From Methanobacteriota archaeon (GTDB lineage Archaea > Thermoplasmatota > Poseidoniia > Poseidoniales > Poseidoniaceae), in assembly GCA_002718195.1 (NCBI GenBank), contig PBDU01000011.1, forward strand, positions 155,927 to 219,926: a stretch of DNA of 64,000 bases, read 5' to 3'. This document shows, piece by piece, positions 1 through 8,279 of this stretch. Below the pieces are notes generated by a model. It was not told the origin of the DNA and ran no database searches. It worked only from the letters and a program-made list of their open reading frames with translations. The position numbers were made by a program, and so were the translations under genes. How positions within the stretch are numbered: the stretch's first letter is position 1; every line of letters starts with the position of its first letter.

Positions 1-222
1 AGCCGGGTCAGAGTCATTAACCACTTTCGAATCGATACTAATTTCACCGGTATCCATCGGAAGAATTTTGTTTATGCACTTGAGCAAAGTCGATTTTCCT
101 GCTCCATTAACCCCCAGAATGCAGACTAATTCATTTTCCTTGATTGTCAGATTCAGATTTTCAAGAACTTTTAATCTCCCATAATTGAAAGATAGATTGC
201 TGACCTCGAGTAAGTTTGCCAT
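1..222 (-). CDS. ABC transporter ATP-binding protein, iron/siderophore type (partial)
   Basis: The reverse complement from 222 encodes MANLLEVSNLSFNYGRLKVL and onward, with a Walker A motif GVNGAGKST around residue 40. The gene runs off the left edge, so only about 74 residues are present and the signature and Walker B motifs are missing. The ATG lies a few bases after the permease stop at 227, so the two are almost certainly co-transcribed. The family (FecE/BtuD-like) is the nucleotide-binding subunit that powers the FecCD permease. The context makes iron or an iron chelate the likely cargo, although cobalamin and heme importers share the same architecture. Confidence 0.9.
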   Translation of the reverse strand, partial: MANLLEVSNLSFNYGRLKVLENLNLTIKENELVCILGVNGAGKSTLLKCINKILPMDTGEISIDSKVVNDSDPA

Positions 223-226
223 TCTA

Positions 227-1276
227 TCAACCCCTACTCCTAAGTAACAAGTACATGAAAAATGGACCGCCAATAACAGAAAGCATAACCCCGACAGGAA
301 TGACTACAGGCGCAAATAATGTCCTTCCTAGAGTATCTGCTAGAATCATGACAAATGAACCAAAAACCGCAGAACATGGTATTAATTTTCGATAATCATT
401 TCCTACAATGATTCTAGCCATATGGGGAGCTGCAAGACCTACAAATCCAATTAAGCCTGTAAAAGCAATAACGATTGAAGTCATCAAAGCAGTAAGTATC
501 AGTATTTTTTTCCTTAATGCCCTCGGATTAACACCTGTCGATATAGCGAATTCATCTCCTCCAAGAGCTAGCGCATTAAGATCCCAAGACCACGCCAAAG
601 CAGTGGGGAGTAATCCGATAATTGCTATGCTTATCCAAAGTACGTTTACCAAGTCAGGTCTTGACAAACTACCAAATGACCAGTGTGCTAATTGAGACAA
701 TTGTTCATCACTGGCAAAGTACTGAAGTGTTGAAACTATCGCACCTGATATGAAAGTAATTGCAATGCCAACTAAAATGTAAGTTTCTGCGGATATAGTA
801 TTCATATCTCCAAGTTTGATTATTACTGCTACAACGATTAAAGAGAAAAGGAATGCATTTCCAACAATAGAGAGTTCCGGCACATTTACAACAGAATACC
901 CTACAATAATCGCAACAGCTGCCCCAAGGGCTGCTCCGGATGACACACCTAGAGTCAGTGGAGAAACCAATGGGTTGCCTAGGCAGCCTTGCATTAGTGC
1001 TCCTGCCGTTGAAAGTGCAATGCCAGCTATTATTGCCATCAGAATTCTTGGGAACCTAAGTTCCCAAATAATACTCGATTGAAGTTCGTTTGCTTCTTCG
1101 AGACCAAGTATAATTCGTACGGTTTTCCACATGGTTAGATTGGTAGAAGAACCCTGGCCAATAGATAACATGGTAAGTATAAGAGTACAGACAACAAAAA
1201 ATATGATCCAGAAAATTTGTTTATTGGCATTCTTAATATGCGCCACAGAAAGAGAATCCATCTTTTCAGCCGCCAT
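227..1276 (-). CDS. FecCD-family ABC transporter permease (iron/chelate/cobalamin)
   Basis: Hydrophobic protein of about 349 residues with roughly ten membrane segments and typical FecCD stretches: LRFPRILMAIIAGIALSTAG near the start, GCLGNPLVSPLTLGVSSGAA, then GLIGFVGLAAPHMARIIVG before the last helices. This last region is the coupling zone that contacts the ATPase. The open frame extends to a TTG at 1324, but that would overlap the upstream gene by 59 bases. ATG at 1276, overlapping the upstream stop by 11 bases, or ATG at 1261 is more credible. It sits between the binding protein and the ATPase in one operon. Substrate is inferred from context, since FecCD permeases also carry cobalamin and heme. 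Confidence 0.93.
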   Translation of the reverse strand: MAAEKMDSLSVAHIKNANKQIFWIIFFVVCTLILTMLSIGQGSSTNLTMWKTVRIILGLEEANELQSSIIWELRFPRILMAIIAGIALSTAGALMQGCLGNPLVSPLTLGVSSGAALGAAVAIIVGYSVVNVPELSIVGNAFLFSLIVVAVIIKLGDMNTISAETYILVGIAITFISGAIVSTLQYFASDEQLSQLAHWSFGSLSRPDLVNVLWISIAIIGLLPTALAWSWDLNALALGGDEFAISTGVNPRALRKKILILTALMTSIVIAFTGLIGFVGLAAPHMARIIVGNDYRKLIPCSAVFGSFVMILADTLGRTLFAPVVIPVGVMLSVIGGPFFMYLLLRSRG

Positions 1277-2360
1277 TATATTGACAAACAAATTTTCCAA
1301 CTCGTTCCGTTTCGTGGTAATCAAGGAAATAATCGTCCAGATATTGCTCAGTATCGATATCAGAAAACAAGTCTGGATGGAAATACTTGGCTAGATGCGG
1401 TAACCCATGTATCATCATTGGTCCTGCAAATTCACCTGCCATGATTAGCATGTTATCATTTTGTACGGCATTAATCTCATTGAATCCTGGACGCTCTGAG
1501 ATAAATTCCATGTGAGTTTTGCACTTATCCTCCTCATCAAAACCATTGTAACCGATGTCGAAGGTTATGCCATCAAACATTAGAACATCGGGGTTTTGAT
1601 CAATTATTGCTTCCATATCAACATGAGTTGTATGTCCAGGTAAATCAGCAAAAACATTTGTCCCACCTGCACGGTCAATGATATCGGTCCATTGAGATGT
1701 CCCTGTTAGTACCACCGGATCTCTTGTTAGAGAAGCATGATGTTCCATTACAACACTTGGTCTCTCTAAACTTTCTACAGATAAAATCCGTTGCTCCACC
1801 ATGCTTTCAATCTCATCAAATTCATCAAATATTTCCTGTGCCTTTTCTTCCTTTCCAAAGATTTCTGCAAGAACAGATATTTCGGTTCGAAGAGTATCAT
1901 ATTTGTAAAAATCCAATGCTATTACTTTAATCCCAACAGGTTCTAATTTCTCACGGATAGCATTTGTGTCTACCATTCCGTTGCTTGCAAAGACAATGTA
2001 GATATCAGGATAGCAATCAAGTAATGCCTCGAAATCTATCTCGGAATGAGCAGAAAGTTGGACAAGGGGAATATCATCAAATTCCGGCCATATCGATTCA
2101 TCTTCGAAATCCCCCGAGGCTCCAACTACCGTCGCAAAATCAATCTCGAGCATTCTCATTACTGTGCCTGCGTAAGTATTAGTAATCACGACTCTGCTAG
2201 GTGCCTGGTCAAATGTATGCTTTACTCCATTTGAGTCTATTACTGACAAATTTCCAACGGAATCTGCCTCTTTTTGGTCAATTGAGTATTGGTAAACCCC
2301 AAAGATGCACAATAGGAGAATTACTGTTTGAGAAACTGCAATGATTCTTTTGTCAACCAT
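1266..2360 (-). CDS. ABC transporter substrate-binding protein (FepB/BtuF type), membrane-anchored
   Basis: 364 residues. An N-terminal hydrophobic segment (about residues 7-24) without a lipobox cysteine suggests an uncleaved anchor or signal peptide. The rest is a periplasmic-binding-protein type 2 fold: an early strand with RVVITNTYAG, then DLPGHTTHVDMEAIIDQNPD and PDVLMFDG in the second lobe. These are typical of siderophore/cobalamin/heme binding proteins that feed FecCD permeases. Its start overlaps the end of the upstream surface-protein gene by 8 bases and its end overlaps the permease gene, so translation is probably coupled. The ligand is not readable from sequence; iron is inferred from the operon. 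Confidence 0.9.
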   Translation of the reverse strand: MVDKRIIAVSQTVILLLCIFGVYQYSIDQKEADSVGNLSVIDSNGVKHTFDQAPSRVVITNTYAGTVMRMLEIDFATVVGASGDFEDESIWPEFDDIPLVQLSAHSEIDFEALLDCYPDIYIVFASNGMVDTNAIREKLEPVGIKVIALDFYKYDTLRTEISVLAEIFGKEEKAQEIFDEFDEIESMVEQRILSVESLERPSVVMEHHASLTRDPVVLTGTSQWTDIIDRAGGTNVFADLPGHTTHVDMEAIIDQNPDVLMFDGITFDIGYNGFDEEDKCKTHMEFISERPGFNEINAVQNDNMLIMAGEFAGPMMIHGLPHLAKYFHPDLFSDIDTEQYLDDYFLDYHETERVGKFVCQYNGG

Positions 2361-4674
2361 CTTCCAACCTCCCTTTGGAGATAAGAATTGATGAACAGAT
2401 TATTGTCAAAATAATTAGGATTGGATTCAAGAATGGGATTGAACGTTCACTATCCTCTGATATTGGAATAATGTTTACGAATTCAGAGGGGGAGTAATCA
2501 GATGTTTTTTCATCGACGACAACATTTACCCGAACTCTATTGTTCCCGGCAGATAAATCCGATGTATCAGTAAAGTTTTCACTGCCGTTATAAATTTCAA
2601 CAACATTTCCATCTTTATCTTGAACAATAACAGTGTATGATGCTGCGTTCTGTACTCCTGTCCAAGAGATTCTTACCATGTCTCCCTCTTTGTAGTCCTC
2701 TTGGAAGGAGAATAACAGAGGACTTTCAGGGATAAAATCTACATCAATAGTAATACTATTACCCTCGATTATGTATCCAATATCGGTTAAAGCAATTATA
2801 CTGTAAGTGTAAGATCCATCTTTTTTGTTTTCTAGATTGACAATAGTCTCCACTCCCTCGTATACAATAACTTCATTTTCGATTAATTGGTATAATGTTG
2901 CAGTTGGGAAATCTGCCCATTCTATAGTGAAAGAATTATTCGTGATGTTCATTGATTCCGTAAGGATTTTTGGTTTTGTTGGGATCTCGTAACCTGTTAA
3001 TTCGTAAGTAACACTATCAGAATGAGATCCTGGTAGCCTGTCAATAATTTTAACGTAGTTCCTAGCGGTGGTGTTATACCATAATTCCCATGAAACAACT
3101 CCATCATTTTGATCGATGATTCTGATATATGTGGTTAGATATGTTGTTCCTTGCACATTTATTTCGATGTTCTCTGTAACTGTAACAGCGTTGAGTGTAT
3201 CATCATATCCGTTTGGGTGACCGGGAACACCGATAATGTTGGTACGGTTGAAATGTAAAGAATCTGGTGGGTTGTCAGAAAACAAAACCGAATCATTACC
3301 ATTTTTAGTAAATTCCCAACCCATAGTTCCTTCTTGGAAATATGATGAACTTGAAGGATCGTCTACCCAATATGTTTTGATTGGTAGTAGGCTAAATGCA
3401 TCAAACCATCTGAATGATTTTTCATTTTCAAGATATGAATCATCTGTTATCCTAACAAGAAATGTTTCTTGTTCATCACCAAACGCATCTATGATATTTT
3501 CATTTCCAATCACTGTATATGTTCTGTTTTGGAAATGCTCTGGAGTATGAGAAATGAAGTAATCCCAGCTCATACCTGATTGCCAAATATTATCGCTTGA
3601 GGGATTAGGTAGAACAATCATAAGGAGAGATGGGCAATTGATATTGGTGCCGTTAGAGTTATGTGCCACCAAGTTAAATTCGTGTGTACCTGGGTCTGAG
3701 GGCGTGTAGTCATACTTTAGATTAGTTCCCCTGTAAATAATATTCTGTTCATCCACAGGCCCATCGTATAGGGAGTAGAAATCGGTGTAATCTCCACCCT
3801 CCCACTCAAGAGAGAACGGTGACATAAGTACAGTTTGAGTCTGAGTAGTAAATGTGGCGTTGTGTGGTAATTCTATATTGTTAAACGTTGAGAGATTTAA
3901 CCAATTTAATCCATCCAAGACTTTGTAACTAAACGGAGATAATAATTCATTACCTCCTTGCATTACACTAATCTGAGATTCATTTCCAACTGATAGGTTT
4001 CTAAGCATATAAAAACCATCCTCGTTGGTAGTTGAGGAATCAAATCCGTTACTTACTTCTGCCCCAGATACGGGGTCACCTTGAGGATCTGAAATAAATC
4101 CAAACACATTGTTCATACCGTAATGGAATTCGAAGTGGTTAACCTTTGGAGAGGTTATTGATCCCTCTTGTAACTGCATGTGAATGTGTTGACTGCTATT
4201 GTAAGAATTACGTTCCCATTCAAGTGAAAGTGTGTAGTACTCTCCGATGGGGAATGGACCAAAACCGTATTCAGGGTTAACATCCGAGTGTTCTGTATCT
4301 TCAACACTAAGCGTGAATGAATCTCCTGGGTTTGTATTTACTTTTCCAGTAATCCAATTCTTGCCTTGTTCGAAGTTTACTTCCATGTTAGAATTCACTT
4401 GAATTGTACGGTAAACGACAGTGTGTCCGTCATTCATGAAATAAGCCCTGATAGAATGCTCACCAGGGCTAACTCCCGTAATTTCATATTCTCCATTTTC
4501 CGACCAAACGGAATTCTGAGAGTCGATTTTTATTGAAGTCGAATTCGCGACATCACCAAATGAATTCAGAAGTGAGCCATACACTCTGTAAGTTTCTTCT
4601 GATTCTTCGAGATCAGCTATGGCTGAGCAAGGAACCAAAATAATAGCCAATGCCATCAAAATAGCCTTGCTCAT
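2353..4674 (-). CDS. Surface protein with carboxypeptidase-regulatory/FN3-like domains in the iron operon
   Basis: About 773 residues from the ATG at 4674. I prefer this start because it puts a clean signal peptide (MSKAILMALAIILVPCSAIA) at the terminus; the frame itself opens at a GTG at 4719. Beta-rich repeats follow: two carboxypeptidase-regulatory-like modules (NSFGDVANSTSIKIDSQ; DPQGDPVSGAEVSNGFDSS) and FN3/Ig-like modules toward the C-terminus. One transmembrane helix (NPILIILTIICSSILI) then leads to a short basic tail. It is therefore an extracellular protein anchored by its C-terminus. It lies between the lipoprotein and the binding protein of an iron operon, so it may help capture ligand or organise the uptake complex. 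That role is inferred, as no enzymatic motif is visible. Confidence 0.8.
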   Translation of the reverse strand: MSKAILMALAIILVPCSAIADLEESEETYRVYGSLLNSFGDVANSTSIKIDSQNSVWSENGEYEITGVSPGEHSIRAYFMNDGHTVVYRTIQVNSNMEVNFEQGKNWITGKVNTNPGDSFTLSVEDTEHSDVNPEYGFGPFPIGEYYTLSLEWERNSYNSSQHIHMQLQEGSITSPKVNHFEFHYGMNNVFGFISDPQGDPVSGAEVSNGFDSSTTNEDGFYMLRNLSVGNESQISVMQGGNELLSPFSYKVLDGLNWLNLSTFNNIELPHNATFTTQTQTVLMSPFSLEWEGGDYTDFYSLYDGPVDEQNIIYRGTNLKYDYTPSDPGTHEFNLVAHNSNGTNINCPSLLMIVLPNPSSDNIWQSGMSWDYFISHTPEHFQNRTYTVIGNENIIDAFGDEQETFLVRITDDSYLENEKSFRWFDAFSLLPIKTYWVDDPSSSSYFQEGTMGWEFTKNGNDSVLFSDNPPDSLHFNRTNIIGVPGHPNGYDDTLNAVTVTENIEINVQGTTYLTTYIRIIDQNDGVVSWELWYNTTARNYVKIIDRLPGSHSDSVTYELTGYEIPTKPKILTESMNITNNSFTIEWADFPTATLYQLIENEVIVYEGVETIVNLENKKDGSYTYSIIALTDIGYIIEGNSITIDVDFIPESPLLFSFQEDYKEGDMVRISWTGVQNAASYTVIVQDKDGNVVEIYNGSENFTDTSDLSAGNNRVRVNVVVDEKTSDYSPSEFVNIIPISEDSERSIPFLNPILIILTIICSSILISKGRLEDG

Positions 4675-4712
4675 GACACTACTTTCCAATGCAGAATCCC
4701 CCATTAGAGAGA

Positions 4713-4755
4713 GCGACACCGGGCAGTACAGGACATAATTACCGCCCAGTGTCGC
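4713..4755 (-). promoter_or_regulatory. Intergenic stem-loop between lipoprotein and surface-protein genes
   Basis: Arms 4713-4724 and 4744-4755 are 12 bases long and complementary. In the minus-strand RNA all 12 positions pair, with one U-G wobble, around a 19-base loop. The element sits just after the stop of the FEA1-like gene and before the next gene. It has no clear U-tract, so an RNA-processing or attenuation element that lets the first gene be expressed more than the rest is likelier than a full terminator. Function is inferred. Confidence 0.6.
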
Positions 4756-4787
4756 ATTGCTTGCAAAATTAGTACCCTAGGTTAGTT

Positions 4788-6248
4788 TCAACTGTAAGAT
4801 CCAATGTCTTCAGAAGTAATACCGTAATGATCCCAAACTGGTTGTAACCAGGCTGTAACATCGTAGGATGTTCCAAGTTGGGATGCGTCGGTAAGGTCCA
4901 AAACAGTGTTCATTGAAGTAGCTCCGTAGTTAGCATAGAAGTAATCATTGCTGAATCCGCCTTCACATTGAGCTTGGTCTAAACCTTCAGCAACAGTGTG
5001 GCTTACTGTGTTGTAGCAACCGGTGAATGTGCCGCTGTTAGGTCCTCCCATTGTTGCGTTTTCATACCACGCAAAGCTGTCACAAGAAGTGTTGTCGTAA
5101 GAAGAAACCCAACCCATTGTGTGGGATTGCATGTTGTAGCAAGCGTTGTCAGTGTAAGGTGCAGCATATGCCTCTATAGTCTTCCAGAAAGCATATGCTT
5201 CTGCTTGGTACTTGGCGCCGTTATCTGCATTATCCATTTTGTAGGTGTATTTCAAAACTGCTTGTGAGTATGCAATTATGACGTTCTTGACAACCTCGTT
5301 GGTTGCATCAGTGTATCCCGCTTGGTCTTCTGCTTGTAGAGCAGCTAAACCAGTGATCATTGCTTGTTGAATGTTGTATGTTGTGTTTGCCATTCCTGCA
5401 GTGTGTTCTGTACCGAAGTCTGCTCCACGCTTGTTCAAAGTTGATACTGGAGAGCATCCAACATTCTCATCTGGTCCGTGGAAGAAAGCCCATCCTTCGT
5501 CCCAGTTGTGAGGCGCTCCTGTGTCGTTGTCTACGTTTCCAGCATCTGCCTTTGCTATTGCTGTGTTTAGCTCGTGGATTGTGTATGCAACCATTCCAAG
5601 GTTTGCCGTCAACTTAGCGATACCTTGGTATCTTACAGTATCAGATGCATTTTCGAAGTCTCCTGTTCCATCCATTGCAGACATGATTAGAGCGTCAACA
5701 GAGCCGTCAGCGCCGTAGAATGCATCATATCCGTGATTTTTACCGGAAGCAGCTGCGAAGCCTTGTAGAGTACGGTATGAACCATCGCTCTTCTCAGCAT
5801 TCTTTCCATTTGTGTAGATGCCCTTTGCAGCAGTCCACTCAGAAGCCGCTGCGTGTGCTTTAATGTCACAAAGATCAGCCATCAAAGATCTGTGGTTGTC
5901 GACGTTTGATGCATAGGTGTAGCCACCATCTTCAGCATCCATTGTGCTAACGGCAGAACCTCCGCTAGAAGAGGAGTCACTGCTATCGCTGCTGTCGCTG
6001 CTATCGCTACCATCAGAATCACTTGTATCGCTGTGACTGTGGTCACTGCTATCGCTGTGGTCGCTGTGGTCGCTGTGGTCGCTGTGGTCACTACTATCGC
6101 TGTGGTCACTGCTGTCGCTGGAATCTGAAGTTCCAGCATCGGATGAAGATCCGTCGTCCGTATCAGAGTCCTCAACACAACCAGCAAGTGCTGCTAGTAG
6201 CATTAGTAGGACTAAAGTCATGCTTTTCATTTTTACTTTCGTTATCAT
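4788..6248 (-). CDS. FEA1-like iron-assimilation lipoprotein with Ser/Asp/His linker
   Basis: About 486 residues. The start is ATG at 6248, with a strong AAAGGTGA ribosome site just upstream (a GTG at 6257 is the longest option). A lipobox (LLAALAGC) gives a lipid-anchored exported protein. A linker of about 70 residues made almost only of S, D, H and T, including repeated SDH units, follows. The mature domain carries NWDEGWAFFHGP, then TLNKRGADFGT, plus many Trp, Tyr and Cys. I match these to the algal low-iron-inducible FEA1/H43 family, where similar DEAWAFYxG and LxxKRxxNFGT motifs occur; this is from memory. First gene of a FecBCD operon under paired DtxR-type palindromes. Alternative reading: a novel imelysin-like metal-binding domain. 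Confidence 0.7.
   Translation of the reverse strand: MITKVKMKSMTLVLLMLLAALAGCVEDSDTDDGSSSDAGTSDSSDSSDHSDSSDHSDHSDHSDHSDSSDHSHSDTSDSDGSDSSDSSDSSDSSSSGGSAVSTMDAEDGGYTYASNVDNHRSLMADLCDIKAHAAASEWTAAKGIYTNGKNAEKSDGSYRTLQGFAAASGKNHGYDAFYGADGSVDALIMSAMDGTGDFENASDTVRYQGIAKLTANLGMVAYTIHELNTAIAKADAGNVDNDTGAPHNWDEGWAFFHGPDENVGCSPVSTLNKRGADFGTEHTAGMANTTYNIQQAMITGLAALQAEDQAGYTDATNEVVKNVIIAYSQAVLKYTYKMDNADNGAKYQAEAYAFWKTIEAYAAPYTDNACYNMQSHTMGWVSSYDNTSCDSFAWYENATMGGPNSGTFTGCYNTVSHTVAEGLDQAQCEGGFSNDYFYANYGATSMNTVLDLTDASQLGTSYDVTAWLQPVWDHYGITSEDIGSYS
5990..6125. repeat. Coding minisatellite for Ser/Asp/His-rich linker
   Basis: Degenerate 9-base units of the form gctgtggtc / gctgctatc repeat through this stretch and encode SDH and SDS units on the minus strand. 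The repeat lies inside the lipoprotein gene just after the lipid-anchor region. Short in-phase repeats like this vary in copy number by slippage, so linker length probably differs among strains. Confidence 0.8.
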
Positions 6249-6258
6249 TTTTTTCACC

Positions 6259-6274
6259 TTTAGGGTTCCCTAAA
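6259..6274. promoter_or_regulatory. DtxR/IdeR-type operator, proximal
   Basis: TTTAGGGTTCCCTAAA contains a TTAGG-N4-CCTAA palindrome, the half-site arrangement of DtxR/IdeR/MntR-family operators. It overlaps the 5' leader and abuts the ribosome binding site of the iron lipoprotein gene. Binding of an iron-loaded repressor here would block transcription. The regulator gene itself is not in this window. Confidence 0.7.
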
Positions 6275-6306
6275 CATTAGGATTGAAATCTCCGACAAGC
6301 ATGTAG

Positions 6307-6312
6307 TATATA
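6307..6312 (-). promoter_or_regulatory. TATA box of the iron-uptake operon
   Basis: TATATA, in the minus-strand context ACTATATACTAC, lies about 60 bases upstream of the ATG at 6248. The predicted transcription start is near 6283. It is bracketed by the two TTAGG-N4-CCTAA palindromes, as expected for a repressible archaeal promoter. Confidence 0.6.
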
Positions 6313-6315
6313 GTA

Positions 6316-6335
6316 TTTTTAGGGGAGCCTAAAAA
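6316..6335. promoter_or_regulatory. DtxR/IdeR-type operator, distal
   Basis: A second palindrome, TTTTTAGG-GGAG-CCTAAAAA, has the same TTAGG-N4-CCTAA core. It sits immediately upstream of the TATA box, where bound protein would cover the BRE region. It is also about 65 bases upstream of the divergent glycosyltransferase gene, so it could affect both directions. Confidence 0.7.
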
Positions 6336-6399
6336 ACAGTTATGTTCTAATTACTATTGGCTCAGTTTGGACGGTTTACGGGGTATAGAGGGTCTGGAA

Positions 6400-7998
6400 A
6401 TGACAAGTGAAAAACAACAAAACTTTTGTCAAGAGACTGAGAAACCTTCATCTCTTTATATAAGAGTGTTAGTTGTTGTGCTAGCATTTTCAGCTCTTAT
6501 GAGATTTAGAAACTTAGACACTGAATCATTTTGGTTAGATGAGTTGACTACACTAAGTGCAATCAGTCAAGGCTCATGGAGATCGACTATGGAAGGCTGG
6601 CTTTCGATGGTTGGCATGGGTACTTGGTTGATGTATTATTGGAAAGTATTAGTTGGCGATTCAGATTTTGCATTGAGGTCTTTGAGTGCGATTTGTGGAG
6701 TGCTCTTAGTTTTAGTAGTCTCAGAGTTCACAAGGAAAATCCATGATGAAAAGGCTGCAATAATTGCATCAAGTATGATTTCTATTTCTCATTTGGCAAT
6801 CTTGTACTCTCAAGAATTTAGACCTTACATGTTTACCACTCTTTTTATTTGGAGTTCATTTTATTTGATTAGATTGGATAGAAAGTTGAGACCATTTGAG
6901 ATTCTATTCTGCATTATTTTACTATCGTTTTCCTACCTCGTCCATTACTTAGCAGGTCTTGCGATAGTGTTAGGCTTACTTACTGATTTTACTCTACGAG
7001 TTGTTAATCACATAAAGAATGAAGAAAAACATCAAAATGGTTGGAAATATTCAGTCTTTAATTTCATAAAATCTAAGGGAGGCCAAACCCTCCAAGTTTC
7101 AGTTTCAATTGCGTTTTTAGCTTATTTTATGCTTGATAAAATGATCTATGATTCATCTAACACGGGGCATAGCATGTGGATTAATGACGTCCCGAAAAGA
7201 CCAGTGGTTTCATTATTTGATTACTTTTTTGCCTTCGATACAAGAGGTTATTTTACAGATATCGCAGAATTCATGTGGTATTTTGTCTTAGCAACTCCAG
7301 TCATATTGTTGATTCATCGATTCATGTTCAAGAAAAAAGGTGTACTGGAAGAAGCAGAGTGGTTTGTCTGGTTAGTTGGAGGTGGCACAATGCTAATTGT
7401 GGTGATTTACTCATTACAAGTTAGAAATTTATGGGTTTCCAGATATTTCGTATTTTCAATGCCAGCATGGTATATGTTGTTCGGGTTGGGGATATCAAGA
7501 ATCATTGATATAATCCAATTCAAAGACATCGAATCAAATTTTAACCCAAAGTTCGATGTAAGTAAGATCATTGCGATAACCTTCTCAGCAATTTTTGTCC
7601 TGTATAGCACTACTTGGTTAGTAGAGGACTTCAACTACTATGAGAAAAATGGTAGATCAGATTTCAAAGGTATGAGCATATGGCTTGACGATAATGTGGA
7701 CGGCAACCAAGATGATGTATTCATAGTTAGTCAACCATACTCTAGATATTGGGATTTATATCTTGACAGGATGGGAAGTGATGTAGAAATTGATGTTGAT
7801 TCGGATTGGGGGGATGTTACATCAGGACAGGTCACCAGCATACTTGATGATGAGCCAACTGAGGTTATCCATATTAGAGGACATAGGCTATCAATGTGGG
7901 ACTATGATTCTTTGACACTTGTTCTTAAATCAAATTATGAGCTTGTAGAGAGTGTTGACTTTATAGAAGGACAAATCGATGTATATCACAGGATTTAG
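6400..7998 (+). CDS. GT-C family glycosyltransferase (GT39/ArnT-like), membrane
   Basis: 532 residues from the ATG at 6400, which follows GAGGGT; a TTG at 6367 gives 543. The first luminal loop has FWLDELTTLS, the acidic DE pair typical of GT-C enzymes that use lipid-phosphate-linked sugars. About ten membrane helices follow, then a soluble C-terminal domain of about 130 residues (SDFKGMSIWLDDN onward). Such enzymes transfer sugars to proteins or lipids on the outer membrane face. The acceptor is unknown. It diverges from the iron operon and shares its 150-base upstream region. Confidence 0.8.
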   Translation: MTSEKQQNFCQETEKPSSLYIRVLVVVLAFSALMRFRNLDTESFWLDELTTLSAISQGSWRSTMEGWLSMVGMGTWLMYYWKVLVGDSDFALRSLSAICGVLLVLVVSEFTRKIHDEKAAIIASSMISISHLAILYSQEFRPYMFTTLFIWSSFYLIRLDRKLRPFEILFCIILLSFSYLVHYLAGLAIVLGLLTDFTLRVVNHIKNEEKHQNGWKYSVFNFIKSKGGQTLQVSVSIAFLAYFMLDKMIYDSSNTGHSMWINDVPKRPVVSLFDYFFAFDTRGYFTDIAEFMWYFVLATPVILLIHRFMFKKKGVLEEAEWFVWLVGGGTMLIVVIYSLQVRNLWVSRYFVFSMPAWYMLFGLGISRIIDIIQFKDIESNFNPKFDVSKIIAITFSAIFVLYSTTWLVEDFNYYEKNGRSDFKGMSIWLDDNVDGNQDDVFIVSQPYSRYWDLYLDRMGSDVEIDVDSDWGDVTSGQVTSILDDEPTEVIHIRGHRLSMWDYDSLTLVLKSNYELVESVDFIEGQIDVYHRI

Positions 7999-8014
7999 TA
8001 AGATGAGCACATTC

Positions 8015-8233
8015 TTAGATTTCAGCAGCAATGTGAAGACTTCCATCTTTGTAGAATACTTGGAATGTCTCTCTTCTCTTTCTTGAAAGAGCAGCAACAG
8101 CGTCATAGATTTCGTCGTCGCTTACCTCGAAAGCCTTAGCAGCATTCTTTGTAGACCACGCAACTTCTTCAAAATCAGAAGCAGCAATCCACCTCAGAAG
8201 TTTTGCTTCCAGTTCAGTCAACTCGTCTGACAT
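8015..8233 (-). CDS. Small winged-helix-like protein
   Basis: 72 residues, mostly helical, with a helix-turn-helix-like stretch STKNAAKAFEVSDDEIYDAV, then a basic KRRR-type segment and two short strands (FQVFYKDGSLHIAAEI) that could form a wing. No signal peptide or membrane segment. It lies after gpsA on the same strand with a 46-base gap containing an AT-rich TATA-like CATAATATTT. It may be a compact DNA-binding regulator; the target is unknown. Confidence 0.65.
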   Translation of the reverse strand: MSDELTELEAKLLRWIAASDFEEVAWSTKNAAKAFEVSDDEIYDAVAALSRKRRETFQVFYKDGSLHIAAEI

Positions 8234-8279
8234 GGTTACCCCTAGGGCTCAAGACTCAAAATATTATGCAATAACGTGC

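Noticed and set aside
5990..6125. CRISPR-like direct repeats
   Set aside because: Units are 9 bases, contiguous and in coding phase; there are no spacers.
5882..6280. Open frames on both strands through the Ser/Asp/His repeat (Ala/Thr-rich or Cys/Gly-rich products)
   Set aside because: They are alternative-frame readings of the 9-base repeat in the lipoprotein gene, with no signal peptide or conserved motif.
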